Shown here: piece by piece, positions 29,362 to 39,625 of the stretch
Layout: each line of letters begins with the position of its first letter
Numbering within the stretch: position 1 is the stretch's first letter
DNA from: Cognatishimia sp. WU-CL00825
Lineage (GTDB): Bacteria; Pseudomonadota; Alphaproteobacteria; Rhodobacterales; Rhodobacteraceae
Length of the DNA: 64,000 nucleotides
NCBI RefSeq assembly: GCF_040364665.1
Contig: NZ_BAABWX010000001.1
Span: 496,001-560,000, forward strand
Direction of reading: 5' to 3'
Made by a program: the position numbers and the translations under genes
The notes under the pieces: generated by a model
The model's input: the letters and a program-made list of their open reading frames with translations, nothing else
Told to the model about the DNA's origin: nothing
The model's database searches: none

Positions 29362-30759
29362 ATGAACGCTGCAACCAAACTTCCGGGTGATGTCGGACCG
29401 ATTCATTTTGTTGGAATTGGTGGGATTGGCATGTCTGGAATTGCCGAGGTTTTGCTAAACCACGGCTATGTTGTGCAAGGTTCTGATCTGAAATCCAGTA
29501 AGATCACCAACCGCTTGGAAAAGATGGGTGCAACAGTTTTTCTTGGGCAAAGCGCCGAAAATTTGGAAAATGCAGAGGTTGTTGTGATCTCTTCTGCTAT
29601 CAAACCTGGCAATGCGGAACTGGATGAGGCGCGTTTGCGCGGCTTGCCGGTTGTGCGCCGGGCTGAAATGTTGGCGGAATTAATGCGCCTGAAATCCAAT
29701 ATCGCGGTTGCAGGCACGCATGGAAAAACCACAACCACAACAATGGTTGCCGCTCTGCTTGATCACGGCAGTTTTGATCCAACTGTTGTGAATGGCGGGA
29801 TTATTCACGCTTATGATTCCAACGCACGCGTTGGAGACGGCGAATGGATGGTTGTGGAGGCAGACGAAAGCGATGGTACATTCAATCGACTGCCTGCAAC
29901 CATTGCCATCGTTACAAATATCGACCCGGAACATATGGAACACTGGGGTGATTTTGACGCTCTGCGCGCAGGGTTCCACGAATTTGTCTCAAACATCCCA
30001 TTCTATGGCTTGGCGGTCTGCTGCACCGATCATCCGGAAGTACAGGCGCTTGTTGGGAAGATAACCGACAGACGTGTGGTGACATTTGGGTTTAACACGC
30101 AAGCTGACGTGCGCGCTGTCAATTTGACCTATTCTGCGGGCATCGCACATTTTGATATCGCGTTGCAGGCTGAGGGGCAGATCATAGAGGGATGTAGCCT
30201 GCCAATGCCCGGTGATCACAATGTGTCTAACGCGCTTAGCGCAGTTGCGATTGCGCGGCATTTGGGCATGTCTGCAGATGATATCAGAGACGCATTGGCC
30301 AACTTTGGCGGTGTGAATCGCCGGTTCACCAAGGTTGGTGAAATCAACGGTGTTTCGATTATTGATGATTATGGTCACCACCCAGTCGAGATTGCGGCGG
30401 TACTAAAGGCCGCGCGCCAAGCCAGCGAGGGCAGGGTGATTGCCGTACATCAGCCACACCGTTATTCACGTCTTAGCAGCTTGTTTGAAGAGTTTTGCAC
30501 CTGCTTTAACGAGGCAGACGTTGTCGCCATTGCCGAAGTTTTTGGCGCTGGCGAAGACCCAATCAAAGGGGCTGAACGCGACGATTTGGTTGCGGGGTTG
30601 ATAGCGCATGGCCATCGCCATGCCCGCGCGATTGTGAACGAAGATGATCTGGAGCGCTTGGTGCGTGAGCAAACAGCACCCGGGGATATCGTCGTTTGTT
30701 TGGGGGCAGGTACAATTAGTACATGGGCAAATGGCTTACCAGCACGCCTTACTGCTTAA
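29362..30759 (+). CDS. murC: UDP-MurNAc:L-alanine ligase
   Basis: First amino acid ligase of the stem peptide. [17 protein letters not shown] at the N-terminus, P-loop [16 protein letters not shown] near residue 119, and the [15 protein letters not shown] segment in the C-terminal domain. 465 residues. ATG with AAGGA upstream. It is followed by two small membrane protein genes before murB. Confidence 0.97.
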   Translation: MNAATKLPGDVGPIHFVGIGGIGMSGIAEVLLNHGYVVQGSDLKSSKITNRLEKMGATVFLGQSAENLENAEVVVISSAIKPGNAELDEARLRGLPVVRRAEMLAELMRLKSNIAVAGTHGKTTTTTMVAALLDHGSFDPTVVNGGIIHAYDSNARVGDGEWMVVEADESDGTFNRLPATIAIVTNIDPEHMEHWGDFDALRAGFHEFVSNIPFYGLAVCCTDHPEVQALVGKITDRRVVTFGFNTQADVRAVNLTYSAGIAHFDIALQAEGQIIEGCSLPMPGDHNVSNALSAVAIARHLGMSADDIRDALANFGGVNRRFTKVGEINGVSIIDDYGHHPVEIAAVLKAARQASEGRVIAVHQPHRYSRLSSLFEEFCTCFNEADVVAIAEVFGAGEDPIKGAERDDLVAGLIAHGHRHARAIVNEDDLERLVREQTAPGDIVVCLGAGTISTWANGLPARLTA

Positions 30760-30791
30760 AATTCAAACTTTGCAATGAGAGACCGTTCCTA

Positions 30792-31040
30792 ATGTCATAT
30801 TCTATCATCGCTGCATTGATTTGGATGGTTTTGGCCAACATTAGGGCGATGTTTCCAAGCCGTGACAATCATTGGCGATTTGCCTATATCATGATGGCGT
30901 TTGGTGTCCCCATTTTGATTTGGGTTTTTCTTGAGAACGGCCCCTATGTAGCAGCAATTTTGTTGGTTGGTGCGATGTGGGTTATGCGTTGGCCGGTCAT
31001 CTATTTAGTAAGGTGGGTGCGTCGAGTGTCTGGCTTATGA
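30792..31040 (+). CDS. DUF2484 family small membrane protein
   Basis: 82 residues with three predicted membrane helices (about 2-19, 29-46, 53-74) and the family-like NIRAMFPSRDNHWRFAY loop between the first two. DUF2484 is known only as an uncharacterised family in Rhodobacterales, commonly placed between murC and murB. ATG 30792 follows the murC stop by 32 bases; a 23-codon upstream extension overlapping murC is open but less likely. Its stop overlaps the next ATG (ATGA). A role linked to the envelope is inferred only from position. Confidence 0.85.
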   Translation: MSYSIIAALIWMVLANIRAMFPSRDNHWRFAYIMMAFGVPILIWVFLENGPYVAAILLVGAMWVMRWPVIYLVRWVRRVSGL

Positions 31041-31348
31041 ACGCTGAAATTCTGCTTATCATTGGCGGGACATTGGCACTTTTGCTGGCCATCACAAGTT
31101 TTGTGCTGACGCAGCGCAATGCATGGCGCGCGATTTTCCTGCTCGTCACGTTATTTGGCAGCATGAATGTCGGTGTTTTTATATGGTCTGAAATACTTGA
31201 AGGTTGGAGCAGTTTCCGGCTCTTTCTCTTTTGGATCGCAGCGCTGTTGCCGCCACTGATTGGATTGGGTATTGGAGCGCTGTTGGGGTATCTCGTGAAC
31301 TGGCGAATATCCAAAATAGACGCCACCCATAATAAGCCACGGAGATAG
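31037..31348 (+). CDS. small three-helix membrane protein, unknown function
   Basis: 103 residues with hydrophobic segments at about 5-24, 31-51 and 62-88 and a basic C-terminal tail (ATHNKPRR). No motif recognised. It starts at ATG 31037 inside the stop of the DUF2484 gene (four-base overlap) and ends six bases before murB, so it is almost certainly translated as part of the dcw operon. The open frame continues upstream of this ATG but would overlap DUF2484 by 64 bases. Real-gene evidence is coupling, spacing and membrane-protein composition. Confidence 0.75.
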   Translation: MNAEILLIIGGTLALLLAITSFVLTQRNAWRAIFLLVTLFGSMNVGVFIWSEILEGWSSFRLFLFWIAALLPPLIGLGIGALLGYLVNWRISKIDATHNKPRR

Positions 31349-31354
31349 GCGAGA

Positions 31355-32278
31355 ATGACTAAACTGCCAGAAGTGCGCGGTAAGCTGAGCCAAAACCGGC
31401 TTTTGGCTGATTTGACATGGCTGCGCGTTGGCGGACCGGCTGATTGGTTGTTTCAACCGGCGGATTTGGCGGATTTGCAGCATTTTCTTGCGGAATTACC
31501 GAAAGATATTGAAGTGTTTCCCATGGGTGTTGGCAGCAATCTGATCGTTCGCGATGGTGGATTACGAGCCGTCGTAATACGAATGGGGCGTGGATTTAAT
31601 ACAATAGACATCAAAGGCAACCGTGTAACAGCGGGTGTGGCAGCGCTGGACGCACATGTTGCTCGTAAAGCCGCCGAAGCAGGCGTAGATCTTACATTTT
31701 TGCGTACAATTCCCGGTGCAATTGGTGGTGCAGTATGCATGAATGCTGGCTGCTATGGTTCTTATATTGCAGATGTTTTTGTCAGCGCAAAAGCCGTCAA
31801 CCCAAGTGGCCAGCTGGTCACTTTGACAGCAGATGACCTGAGATTTGAATACCGCCAATCCCAGTTAGCACAGGGTTGGGTATTGGTTGAAGCGACATTC
31901 GAAGCACCGTTTGGTGATCCAGACGCGTTGAGAGCGCGTATGGATGCGCAACTTGCCAAACGCGACGCCACGCAACCGACCAAACAGCGCAGCGCGGGCA
32001 GTACTTTTCGAAACCCAGCGGGTTTTTCAAGCACTGGGCGCTCTGATGATGTGCATGATTTGAAAGCTTGGAAGGTCATCGACGACGCTGGGCTGCGCGG
32101 TGCAATTGTTGGCGGTGCACAGATGAGCGATATGCATTCTAACTTTATGATCAACACCGGTGGCGCAACTGCCGCAGATTTAGAAAACCTTGGCGAAGAA
32201 GTCAGAAAAAAGGTTTTCGAAAATAGTGGAATAACGCTAGAGTGGGAAATCAAACGGGTCGGCGAGTTTAAAGACTGA
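31355..32278 (+). CDS. murB: UDP-N-acetylmuramate dehydrogenase
   Basis: FAD enzyme reducing UDP-GlcNAc-enolpyruvate to UDP-MurNAc with [16 protein letters not shown] and [12 protein letters not shown] mark the FAD domain; [11 protein letters not shown] holds the serine proton donor as in type II Mur[20 protein letters not shown] follows near the C-terminus. 307 residues. Embedded in the dcw cluster; the 143-base gap after it contains small hairpins, for example GCCC-AAAT-GGGC near 32370. Confidence 0.97.
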   Translation: MTKLPEVRGKLSQNRLLADLTWLRVGGPADWLFQPADLADLQHFLAELPKDIEVFPMGVGSNLIVRDGGLRAVVIRMGRGFNTIDIKGNRVTAGVAALDAHVARKAAEAGVDLTFLRTIPGAIGGAVCMNAGCYGSYIADVFVSAKAVNPSGQLVTLTADDLRFEYRQSQLAQGWVLVEATFEAPFGDPDALRARMDAQLAKRDATQPTKQRSAGSTFRNPAGFSSTGRSDDVHDLKAWKVIDDAGLRGAIVGGAQMSDMHSNFMINTGGATAADLENLGEEVRKKVFENSGITLEWEIKRVGEFKD

Positions 32279-32421
32279 TCCTAAAAAATGTCTCAGGTTT
32301 TGAGGCTTTAGCGAATTAAGATGCGAGAGATCTGGAGAACCGGTCAAATCTCGTGAAAAGCGCCCAAATGGGCAAATAACAAAGGCCGAAAACGGTCTGA
32401 GAATTTAGCGCTGGAGCGGGT

Positions 32422-33336
32422 ATGTCGAGCAGGGCAACTCCGAAAGTGGCGGTACTGATGGGCGGGCCCTCTGCTGAACGCGAGGTCTCTTTGTCGTCGG
32501 GGCGTGAATGCGCCGCTGCTTTAAGAGAAGGTGGATTTGAAGTTGTCGAAGTTGATGCAGGTCATCATCTGGCACTGGAATTGCAAAAAATTCAACCTGA
32601 TGTGATATTCAACGCCTTGCACGGGCGTTGGGGTGAAGATGGCTGTGTGCAGGGCATGCTTGAATGGCTGGGCCTGCCCTATACGCATTCCGGCGTTTTG
32701 GCGTCGTCACTTGCTATGGATAAAGAGCGTTCAAAAGCCGCATATCGGTCTGCAGGCCTGCCAGTTGTTGACAGTGTGATCGCTGACAAAACACAAATTC
32801 AGTCAGCACATGTGATGCCCCCCCCCTATGTGGTGAAGCCAAATAACGAAGGCTCATCGGTTGGGGTTTATATTGTACACGAAGCGGCAAATGCGCCCCC
32901 TAAACTTGACCCGGAATTGCCTGACGAGCTTATGGTCGAGACCTATGTGGCCGGTCGTGAACTTACAGCGACGGTCATGGGGGATCGTGCTCTGTCAGTT
33001 ACAGATATCATAACTGATGGCTGGTATGACTATGACGCCAAATATGTGGCCGGCGGGTCACGTCACGTTGTGCCTGCAGACATTCCCAAAGAGATTTTTT
33101 CGGCTTGTCTTGACTATGCGCTCAAGGCGCATCGTGTTTTGGGCTGTCGTGGCTTAAGCCGCACTGATTTTCGGTGGGACGACACCAAAGGTCTTGCAGG
33201 ATTGGTGCTATTGGAAACCAATACCCAACCTGGCATGACGCCAACATCGCTAAGCCCAGAACAGGCGCAAGCGTGTGATATTTCCTTTATCGAACTTTGT
33301 AAGTGGTTGGTTGAGGATGCGTCATGCAACCGGTGA
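32422..33336 (+). CDS. ddl: D-alanine:D-alanine ligase
   Basis: ATP-grasp ligase making D-Ala-D-Ala for Mur[18 protein letters not shown] at residues 10-26, [11 protein letters not shown] in the ATP-grasp fold, and [12 protein letters not shown] with the metal-binding Glu/Asn at the C-terminus. 304 residues, DdlB type by length and position. ATG 32422 with GGAG upstream. Overlaps ftsQ by 13 bases. Confidence 0.96.
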   Translation: MSSRATPKVAVLMGGPSAEREVSLSSGRECAAALREGGFEVVEVDAGHHLALELQKIQPDVIFNALHGRWGEDGCVQGMLEWLGLPYTHSGVLASSLAMDKERSKAAYRSAGLPVVDSVIADKTQIQSAHVMPPPYVVKPNNEGSSVGVYIVHEAANAPPKLDPELPDELMVETYVAGRELTATVMGDRALSVTDIITDGWYDYDAKYVAGGSRHVVPADIPKEIFSACLDYALKAHRVLGCRGLSRTDFRWDDTKGLAGLVLLETNTQPGMTPTSLSPEQAQACDISFIELCKWLVEDASCNR

Positions 33337-34196
33337 ACTCTCGCATAGATCCCGCCCCATCTCGCCTTTCATATCGTTATCAACGAATGATGCTGACCCC
33401 CTTGTTTCGATTTGGCCTGCGTGTTGTGATGCCCTTTTCAGTAGCGGCACTCGCAGCAGGTGTTTGGTTTTCTGACCAAGACCGCCGGGACAACATTAAC
33501 ATGGTGATCGACGATGTGCGCACCAGCATTGTCGAACGCCCGGAATTCATGGTTCAGGCTATGGCGATTGATGGTGCCAGCATCGGTGTCAGTGAAGATA
33601 TTCGGGAAATTTTGCCGATAGACTTCCCCATGAGTAGTTTTGATCTGGATCTAAACGCAATGAAGGAGACCATTGCAGGTCTTTCACCGGTAAAATCTGC
33701 ATCGCTTCGTGTGCGACCTGGTGGCGTTTTGCAGGTTAATATTGTCGAGCGTACCCCCGTTCTGTTGTGGCGTCTGCGAGACGGATTGCACCTTGTGGAT
33801 GCCGAAGGTTTTGTGGTTGCCGAAGCCAATGGTCGCTATGCGCATGAAAACTTGCCGGTGATCGCGGGCCAGGGGGCTGAAAAACAAACAACCGAAGCCT
33901 TGAACCTGATCCAAGCTGCGGGGCCATTGTCCACGCGTGTCCGTGGTCTTGTGCGCGTAGGGGATCGCAGGTGGGATGTAGTTTTGGATCGTGATCAACG
34001 CATTCTGTTACCAGAAATAGGTTCAGTTTCCGCATTAGAGCGGGTTGTCGCACTAAGCCAGGTGCAGGAAATGCTTGAACGCGATCTGCAGGTTGTAGAT
34101 ATGCGGATCGGCGATAGGCCAACGATAAGAATAGCAGAACGTTCGGTGCAGTCCTGGTGGCAAATCCGAGAAATCCGAGTGGGAAAAGAAGAATGA
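33324..34196 (+). CDS. ftsQ: cell division protein FtsQ
   Basis: Bitopic divisome protein of 290 residues: cytoplasmic tail, transmembrane helix about residues 33-50, then a periplasmic POTRA domain (about 75-145, containing [20 protein letters not shown]) and the FtsQ/DivIB beta domain. ATG 33324 overlaps ddl; its stop TGA overlaps the ftsA ATG. Scaffold connecting early and late division proteins. Confidence 0.94.
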   Translation: MQPVNSRIDPAPSRLSYRYQRMMLTPLFRFGLRVVMPFSVAALAAGVWFSDQDRRDNINMVIDDVRTSIVERPEFMVQAMAIDGASIGVSEDIREILPIDFPMSSFDLDLNAMKETIAGLSPVKSASLRVRPGGVLQVNIVERTPVLLWRLRDGLHLVDAEGFVVAEANGRYAHENLPVIAGQGAEKQTTEALNLIQAAGPLSTRVRGLVRVGDRRWDVVLDRDQRILLPEIGSVSALERVVALSQVQEMLERDLQVVDMRIGDRPTIRIAERSVQSWWQIREIRVGKEE

Positions 34197-35527
34197 TTGA
34201 GCTGTATCAATCTCAGCGTGCGATGCGCGCGATGCGCAAAGCAGCAATGCAACGTGGTGTTGTTGCTGTGCTTGACGTTGGCACCTCAAAAATCGCCTGC
34301 CTTGTGCTACGCTTTGACGGGGGAGAGCATCTGGCCGAAGCAGAAGGCATTGGATCACTTGCAGGACAGTCGAGTTTTCGGGTGATCGGGGCGGCTTCTA
34401 CACGCTCGCGCGGCGTCAGGTTTGGCGAAATCTCCGCGATGCAAGAGACCGAACGGGCCATTCGTACTGCCGTTCAGGCCGCTCAAAAGATGGCGCAAAT
34501 TCGCGTAGATCATGTGATTGCTTGTTTTGCAGGGGCCGAGCCGCGGTCCTATGGTTTGGATGGGCGCGTGGATCTGGAAGACAACGTGGTTTCCGAGCAA
34601 GACGTGGCGCGGGTTTTGGCGCATTGTGATGTGCCTGATTATGGTGATGGACGCGAAGTTCTGCACGCGCATCCGGTAAACTTTTCATTGGATCATCGCT
34701 CTGGTTTGGGCGATCCGCGTGGACAGATGGGGCAAGAGCTGACTTGTGATATGCATATGCTGACAGTGGATGCGTCAGTGGTTGCCAATGTCGCCCATTG
34801 TGTCAAACGCTGTGATCTTGAGCTGGCTGGGATTGCCAATTCTGCCTATGTGTCAGGTCTGTCTGCGTTAGTAGAAGACGAACAAGAGCTTGGCGCGGCT
34901 TGTATTGACATGGGGGGCGGTTCAACTAGCCTCTCAATTTTTATGCGCAAACACATGATCTATGCGGATTCAGTCCGCATGGGTGGCGATCATGTTACAA
35001 GTGATATTTCGATGGGCCTGCAAGTGCCAGCTGCTACGGCGGAACGTATCAAGACATTTTATGGCGGTGTTCATGCCACCGGTATCGACGACCGAGACAT
35101 GATCGAAATAGGCGGCGATACGGGCGATTGGGAGCACGATCGTCGTGCCGTCAGCCGTGCGGAGTTGATCGGAATAATTCGACCGCGGGTCGAAGAGATT
35201 TTGGAAGAAACCAGAGCCCGATTGGATGCGGCAGGATTTGAACATTTGCCTAGTCAAAAGATTGTTTTGACCGGAGCCGCAAGCCAAATTCCGGGCCTAG
35301 ACACCTTGGCAAGCCGTATTTTAGGGCAGCAAGTTCGGTTGGGGCGCCCCATGCGTGTGCATGGTCTACCACAAGCCACCACGGGTCCGGGCTTTAGTGC
35401 CGCTGTTGGCATGTGCCTGTTTGCAACTCGCCCGCAAGATGAATGCTGGGATTTTGATTTACCTGCTGAACGACAAGGATCTCGTACTTTTCGCAAGGCC
35501 GTCAGGTGGTTTAAAGCGAACTGGTAA
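34193..35527 (+). CDS. ftsA: cell division protein FtsA
   Basis: Actin-like ATPase that tethers FtsZ filaments to the membrane. VLDVGTSKIACLVL near residue 25 is the phosphate-1 motif and ACIDMGGGSTSLS near residue 237 the phosphate-2 motif; the C-terminus ends in RKAVRWFKANW, an amphipathic membrane-targeting helix. 444 residues from ATG 34193 (ATGA overlap with ftsQ), rather than the extension inside ftsQ. Followed by a terminator before ftsZ. Confidence 0.96.
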   Translation: MIELYQSQRAMRAMRKAAMQRGVVAVLDVGTSKIACLVLRFDGGEHLAEAEGIGSLAGQSSFRVIGAASTRSRGVRFGEISAMQETERAIRTAVQAAQKMAQIRVDHVIACFAGAEPRSYGLDGRVDLEDNVVSEQDVARVLAHCDVPDYGDGREVLHAHPVNFSLDHRSGLGDPRGQMGQELTCDMHMLTVDASVVANVAHCVKRCDLELAGIANSAYVSGLSALVEDEQELGAACIDMGGGSTSLSIFMRKHMIYADSVRMGGDHVTSDISMGLQVPAATAERIKTFYGGVHATGIDDRDMIEIGGDTGDWEHDRRAVSRAELIGIIRPRVEEILEETRARLDAAGFEHLPSQKIVLTGAASQIPGLDTLASRILGQQVRLGRPMRVHGLPQATTGPGFSAAVGMCLFATRPQDECWDFDLPAERQGSRTFRKAVRWFKANW

Positions 35528-35908
35528 ATTGTCTTTTTTGGTGCAGTAAAAACTGCAATTTTTTAGATGGCTGGAGCGTCGACAGCACATCTGGAATGAT
35601 ATATAAATGAGAAAAGCGAAAAAATCGCTGTATGGCAGGCCGAGCAGCTATGCCAAAATTGGTGAATCGGTTTTGAACGACGTGTAGAGTTTGCGCGTCG
35701 AGTGCTTTTTGTTGTGTGTCTTTACCCTAGGTTCCCCAATATCTGCTGCAATCGGCGAAATGCCGCGAATAGTGGCGAAATTTTGTCCACATTTTGTGGT
35801 TTAACGCTCTTTTGCGCGTGACGGGTGGCGCTCAAACCGCTAATAATAAAGGTGAGTAGGAGAAAATACCCGCTTGAGCGGGCAAAAAAACGACAGGCGG
35901 ACTCTCTC
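35528..35908 (+). other. 381-base ftsA-ftsZ intergenic region
   Basis: No gene is convincing; a 26-codon frame at 35607-35687 lacks a well-placed ribosome binding site. The region begins with a terminator and ends with a CCCGC-TTGA-GCGGG hairpin at 35869-35882 a few bases before the ftsZ ribosome binding site, so it most likely contains a separate ftsZ promoter and a structured leader. No TTAA-N7-TTAA CtrA box was seen. Confidence 0.55.
35542..35564 (+). terminator. intrinsic terminator after ftsA
   Basis: TGCAGT and ACTGCA form a perfect six-base stem around AAAA (35542-35557), followed by ATTTTTT. It lies 14 bases after the ftsA stop and separates ftsZ from the upstream dcw operon. Confidence 0.75.
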
Positions 35909-37498
35909 ATGGCATTGAATTTGATGTTTCCTGAACAGGAAGACTTAAAACCCCGTATTACGGTATTTGGCGTTGGGGGCGCGGGTGGCAATGCGGTCAA
36001 TAATATGATCGCAAAGCAACTAGAAGGCGTTGATTTCGTCGTCGCGAATACCGATGCGCAAGCATTACAGCAAAACAACTCGGATCAGCGCGTTCAGCTT
36101 GGTGTGAAAGTTACCGAAGGTCTGGGTGCCGGTGCGCGCCCAGCAGTCGGGGCGGCCGCAGCAGAAGAAAGCATTGAGCAGATTGTGGACCACCTGGCGG
36201 GCGCACATATGTGCTTTATTACCGCTGGCATGGGGGGCGGCACAGGGACAGGTGCTGCGCCAATTATTGCTCAAGCGGCCCGTGAACTTGGTGTTCTGAC
36301 GGTTGGTGTGGTGACCAAACCTTTCCAGTTTGAAGGCGCGAAGCGCATGAAACAGGCTGAGGCTGGCGTCGAAGCCCTGCAAAAAGTTGTCGATACCCTG
36401 ATCATTATTCCCAACCAGAACCTCTTCCGGTTGGCCAATGAAAAAACCACCTTCACCGAAGCCTTTGCTTTGGCAGATGACGTTCTTTATCAGGGCGTGA
36501 AAGGTGTGACGGATCTTATGGTTCGTCCTGGCCTTATTAACCTCGATTTCGCGGATGTTCGCGCGGTTATGGACGAAATGGGCAAAGCGATGATGGGCAC
36601 CGGGGAATCCACTGGTGAAGATCGCGCTGTACAAGCTGCAGAAAAAGCGATCGCCAATCCGCTGCTGGATGAAATCAGTTTGCGCGGTGCACGTGGCGTT
36701 CTGATCAACATCACTGGCGGTCACGATTTGACCTTGTTTGAACTGGACGAGGCCGCAAACCGGATTCGGGAAGAGGTCGATCCAGAAGCCAATATTATTG
36801 TTGGTTCTACGCTGGACACCGACCTTGAAGGTGGCATGCGTGTATCTGTTGTTGCAACTGGCATTGATGCCGTTGAAACAACAAGCGAAATGCCGGTTCC
36901 CCGTCGCAAAATGTCTGAACCGCTTAAACCAGCAGCTCCTATCGAGGAAGCCGCTGCAGTGGAAGCACAGCCAGAACCGGTTGTTGCCCAGACCGCAGAG
37001 GCAGAGCCAAGCTTGTTTGCAGACATGGAGCCGAAAAGCAGCGATGTTTTTGAGCGCATGGACGATGTCTTTGAGGCACCGGACACAGCAGCAGAAGCAG
37101 ATGATCTACCGCCTCCTGCGTATCAACCGCGCGTTGCTCAATTTCAGCCACGCCAAGAGTTTTACGAAGATGAAGCTGCTGCTGAAGCCTATGTTGCGCC
37201 TCAAGCTCCTGCACCTGGAACGCCGTCTCCTGAGGCAATGGCGCGCTTGCGTTCTGCCGTAGGCAAGGTGCCGTCTGCTCCGCAAGCGCGCGAGCAAATT
37301 GTTGCGCACGAAGAGCCTGTTGTCGAAGAGCGTCCACGCTTTGGAATTAACTCATTGATCAACCGGATGACTGGTCACGCAGCAGAGGCACAGGCCCAAC
37401 CTGCACGCCAACAACCAAGCGTTCAGGCGGCTCCTGAAGAAGATGCAGAACAGGAACGTATCGAAATTCCGGCGTTTTTACGCCGACAAGCAAACTAA
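35909..37498 (+). CDS. ftsZ: cell division protein FtsZ
   Basis: Tubulin-like GTPase forming the division ring. [17 protein letters not shown] near residue 17, the tubulin signature [10 protein letters not shown] at residues 109-118 and the T7 loop region are intact; the globular core ends near residue 320. A long Ala/Pro/Glu-rich linker of about 190 residues leads to the conserved C-terminal peptide [10 protein letters not shown] that binds FtsA. 529 residues, long as in other roseobacters because of the linker. Start ATG 35909; 28 extra upstream codons are open but rejected as leader. Confidence 0.97.
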   Translation: MALNLMFPEQEDLKPRITVFGVGGAGGNAVNNMIAKQLEGVDFVVANTDAQALQQNNSDQRVQLGVKVTEGLGAGARPAVGAAAAEESIEQIVDHLAGAHMCFITAGMGGGTGTGAAPIIAQAARELGVLTVGVVTKPFQFEGAKRMKQAEAGVEALQKVVDTLIIIPNQNLFRLANEKTTFTEAFALADDVLYQGVKGVTDLMVRPGLINLDFADVRAVMDEMGKAMMGTGESTGEDRAVQAAEKAIANPLLDEISLRGARGVLINITGGHDLTLFELDEAANRIREEVDPEANIIVGSTLDTDLEGGMRVSVVATGIDAVETTSEMPVPRRKMSEPLKPAAPIEEAAAVEAQPEPVVAQTAEAEPSLFADMEPKSSDVFERMDDVFEAPDTAAEADDLPPPAYQPRVAQFQPRQEFYEDEAAAEAYVAPQAPAPGTPSPEAMARLRSAVGKVPSAPQAREQIVAHEEPVVEERPRFGINSLINRMTGHAAEAQAQPARQQPSVQAAPEEDAEQERIEIPAFLRRQAN

Positions 37499-37522
37499 TT
37501 GCTGCAACATATTTCGAATTTT

Positions 37523-37546
37523 GCCGCCCCTAGGGGCGGCTTTTTT
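37523..37546 (+). terminator. intrinsic terminator after ftsZ
   Basis: GCCGCCCC-TA-GGGGCGGC, a perfect hairpin immediately followed by TTTTTT, 25 bases after the ftsZ stop. Confidence 0.92.
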
Positions 37547-37556
37547 CGTTTTATGA

Positions 37557-37684
37557 CAAAGGTTTAGATTGGGTTGGGCGCAGAGTTGCCGATCCGGATG
37601 CTGGATGTTTCAGTCCGTTACAATCTTTGAATTGAGTTAAACCTTTGAAATCTTTAGGGCTTAGCTGCGGTTTACCATAACCGC
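37557..37684 (+). promoter_or_regulatory. inverted repeats in the lpxC leader
   Basis: CAAAGGTTTA at 37557-37566 is the perfect reverse complement of TAAACCTTTG at 37638-37647 (71-base spacer). A second hairpin, GCGGTT-TACCAT-AACCGC at 37667-37684, ends 17 bases before the lpxC start. Could be a folded leader or operator; transcription start not known. Confidence 0.4.
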
Positions 37685-37701
37685 GCAATCTGGGGCATAA
37701 A

Positions 37702-38625
37702 TTGCAAAATACCGTTAAGTCCGAAATTCGATTTGTTGGCGTTGGCCTGCATACTGGTAAGCCGGTGCGTATGTCGATCATGCCGGCCTCGGCAGATTAC
37801 GGCGTTTGGTTTCGTCGCACAGATTTATTGGATGGCGACACAATGGTTCCTGCTCGGTGGGATGCCGTAGAGCAAACGCAGCTATGCACACGTATCATCA
37901 ACACGTCTGGTGTCGCAGTTTCCACTATTGAACATGTCATGGCCGCATTGTCCGGTTGCGGTATTCACAATGCATTGATTGAAATCGATGGCCCAGAAGT
38001 TCCAATTATGGACGGCAGCAGCGCTGCATTTGTTAAAGCGATCTTGTCACGTGGTTTGGTCACGCAAGATACGCCCATTCGTGCGATAGAAATCTTGAAA
38101 TCTGTGCGCGTTGATCGCGATGACGCCTGGGCAGAGCTTCATCCCAACGAAACCCTGGAAATCGATTTCCATATCGATTTTGCAGAGGCCGCAATTGGGG
38201 TCCAAAACCACAAGCTGAATATGGCGAATGGCAGCTTTGTGCGTGAGCTTTGCGATTGCCGAACATTCTGCCTTCGGGCAGACGTAGAGAAAATGCAATC
38301 CAACGGATTGGCGCTTGGCGGTATGCCTGGGGAAAACGCCATAGTATTTGATGGTGACCACGTTGAAAGCGGCGGCGGGCTTCGCCGGGCGAATGAACCA
38401 GTGCGTCACAAAATGTTAGATGCGCTTGGCGATCTTTATACAGCTGGTGCCCCAGTTCTGGGGCGTTATGTTGGGCATCGGTCAGGCCATGCCATGACAA
38501 ATATGCTGTTGCGCGCTTTGTTTGCGGATCCGACGGCCTATCGCTTTGTCGATTGCAGCGCAGAAACGGAGGCAAACTTGCCTGGTGTTGGTGTGCATAT
38601 TGCCGAAATGCCAGCCGTCGCGTGA
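37702..38625 (+). CDS. lpxC: UDP-3-O-acyl-N-acetylglucosamine deacetylase
   Basis: Zinc enzyme for the first committed step of lipid A synthesis. FVGVGLHTGKPVRM at the N-terminus; zinc ligands lie in TIEHVMAALSGCG (His) and HKMLDALGDLY (His, Asp); the acid/base His is in GHRSGHAMTNMLL. 307 residues. The start is TTG at 37702, which matches the family N-terminus exactly; no better ATG exists upstream. Usual place after ftsZ. In many bacteria LpxC is controlled post-translationally by FtsH; leader repeats here might add control. Confidence 0.95.
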   Translation: MQNTVKSEIRFVGVGLHTGKPVRMSIMPASADYGVWFRRTDLLDGDTMVPARWDAVEQTQLCTRIINTSGVAVSTIEHVMAALSGCGIHNALIEIDGPEVPIMDGSSAAFVKAILSRGLVTQDTPIRAIEILKSVRVDRDDAWAELHPNETLEIDFHIDFAEAAIGVQNHKLNMANGSFVRELCDCRTFCLRADVEKMQSNGLALGGMPGENAIVFDGDHVESGGGLRRANEPVRHKMLDALGDLYTAGAPVLGRYVGHRSGHAMTNMLLRALFADPTAYRFVDCSAETEANLPGVGVHIAEMPAVA

Positions 38626-38733
38626 GCTTTAGTGCGAATTCACACCAAAGACGTTTTGCCCCGTAAATTTCTGTGATAACAGCATTTAGAAGAGGCATTG
38701 CCTCGCAGAATGCGGTCAAAAAGGTAGAGCAGA

Positions 38734-39588
38734 ATGACAGGTCGCCACCCTCGCAAGTTTGTAGGTGCAATGCTGTTATCAGCCATAGTCTTGGCTGGAT
38801 GCGGTAACGGTGCTGCGGATCAGACATTGTTTGGATCGGTTCCGCTTGAAAATTTTTCCGCAGAACAGATTTTTGGCCGTGCTGAATTCGAATTAGAGCG
38901 CAGCAAGCCGGATGATGCAGCTTTCTATTTTTCCGAAGTTGAGCGGCTGTATCCGTATTCTGACTGGGCAAAGCGCGCATTGATTATGCAGGCGTTTGCC
39001 TATCATCGTGACAAAGACTATGAAAACAGCCGGTCAGCCGCACAGCGCTTTATTGATTTTTACCCACAAGATGATGATGCGGCCTACGCACAATACTTAT
39101 TGGCGCTCAGCTACTATGACCAGATCGATGAAGTTGGTCGCGATCAAGGGCTGACTTTTCTTGCCTTACAATCATTGCGTAAGATCATCGAAACATATCC
39201 AGACAGCGAATATGCACGCTCTTCGGTGCTAAAATTTGATCTTGCATTTGATCATTTGGCTTCCAAAGAAATGGAAATTGGGCGGTATTATCTAAAGCGT
39301 GATCATTTCGCTGCCTCGGTCAATCGCTTCCGCGTCGTCGTTGAGGATTTTCAGACAACGACCCATACGCCAGAAGCGTTGCATCGTTTGGTGGAAGCCT
39401 ATTTATCGCTTGGGCTGACGGACGAGGCGCAAACTGCCGGCGCGATTTTGGGCCATAACTTTCAGTCCACTGAATGGTACGAGGAGAGCTATCGCTTGCT
39501 GACCGGGCGTGGGCTAGAGCTGCGCGTCAAGGGCAATGGATGGTTGGCGAGTGTGTACCGTCAGACGGTGCGGGGCAAATGGCTGTAA
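38734..39588 (+). CDS. bamD: outer membrane assembly lipoprotein BamD (ComL)
   Basis: Outer-membrane lipoprotein of the BAM beta-barrel insertion machine. A signal peptide with lipobox LAGC places the lipidated cysteine at about residue 24; the rest (284 residues) is TPR-like, with AEFELERSKPDDAAFYFSEVE and repeated helices through residue 230. Conserved order lpxC-bamD-recN. The 108-base gap before it holds a small GAGGCA-TT-GCCTC hairpin. Confidence 0.95.
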   Translation: MTGRHPRKFVGAMLLSAIVLAGCGNGAADQTLFGSVPLENFSAEQIFGRAEFELERSKPDDAAFYFSEVERLYPYSDWAKRALIMQAFAYHRDKDYENSRSAAQRFIDFYPQDDDAAYAQYLLALSYYDQIDEVGRDQGLTFLALQSLRKIIETYPDSEYARSSVLKFDLAFDHLASKEMEIGRYYLKRDHFAASVNRFRVVVEDFQTTTHTPEALHRLVEAYLSLGLTDEAQTAGAILGHNFQSTEWYEESYRLLTGRGLELRVKGNGWLASVYRQTVRGKWL

Positions 39589-39625
39589 GGGCGCTGAAAC
39601 AACGCCGATCCAGGACCAATTGACC

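Noticed and set aside
35607..35687. 26-codon ORF between ftsA and ftsZ
   Set aside because: The nearest purine-rich stretch is too far from the ATG and the product has no features.
36738..37337. Gln/Leu/Arg-rich frames overlapping the ftsZ linker
   Set aside because: Both are out-of-frame readings of the Ala/Glu-rich linker codons.
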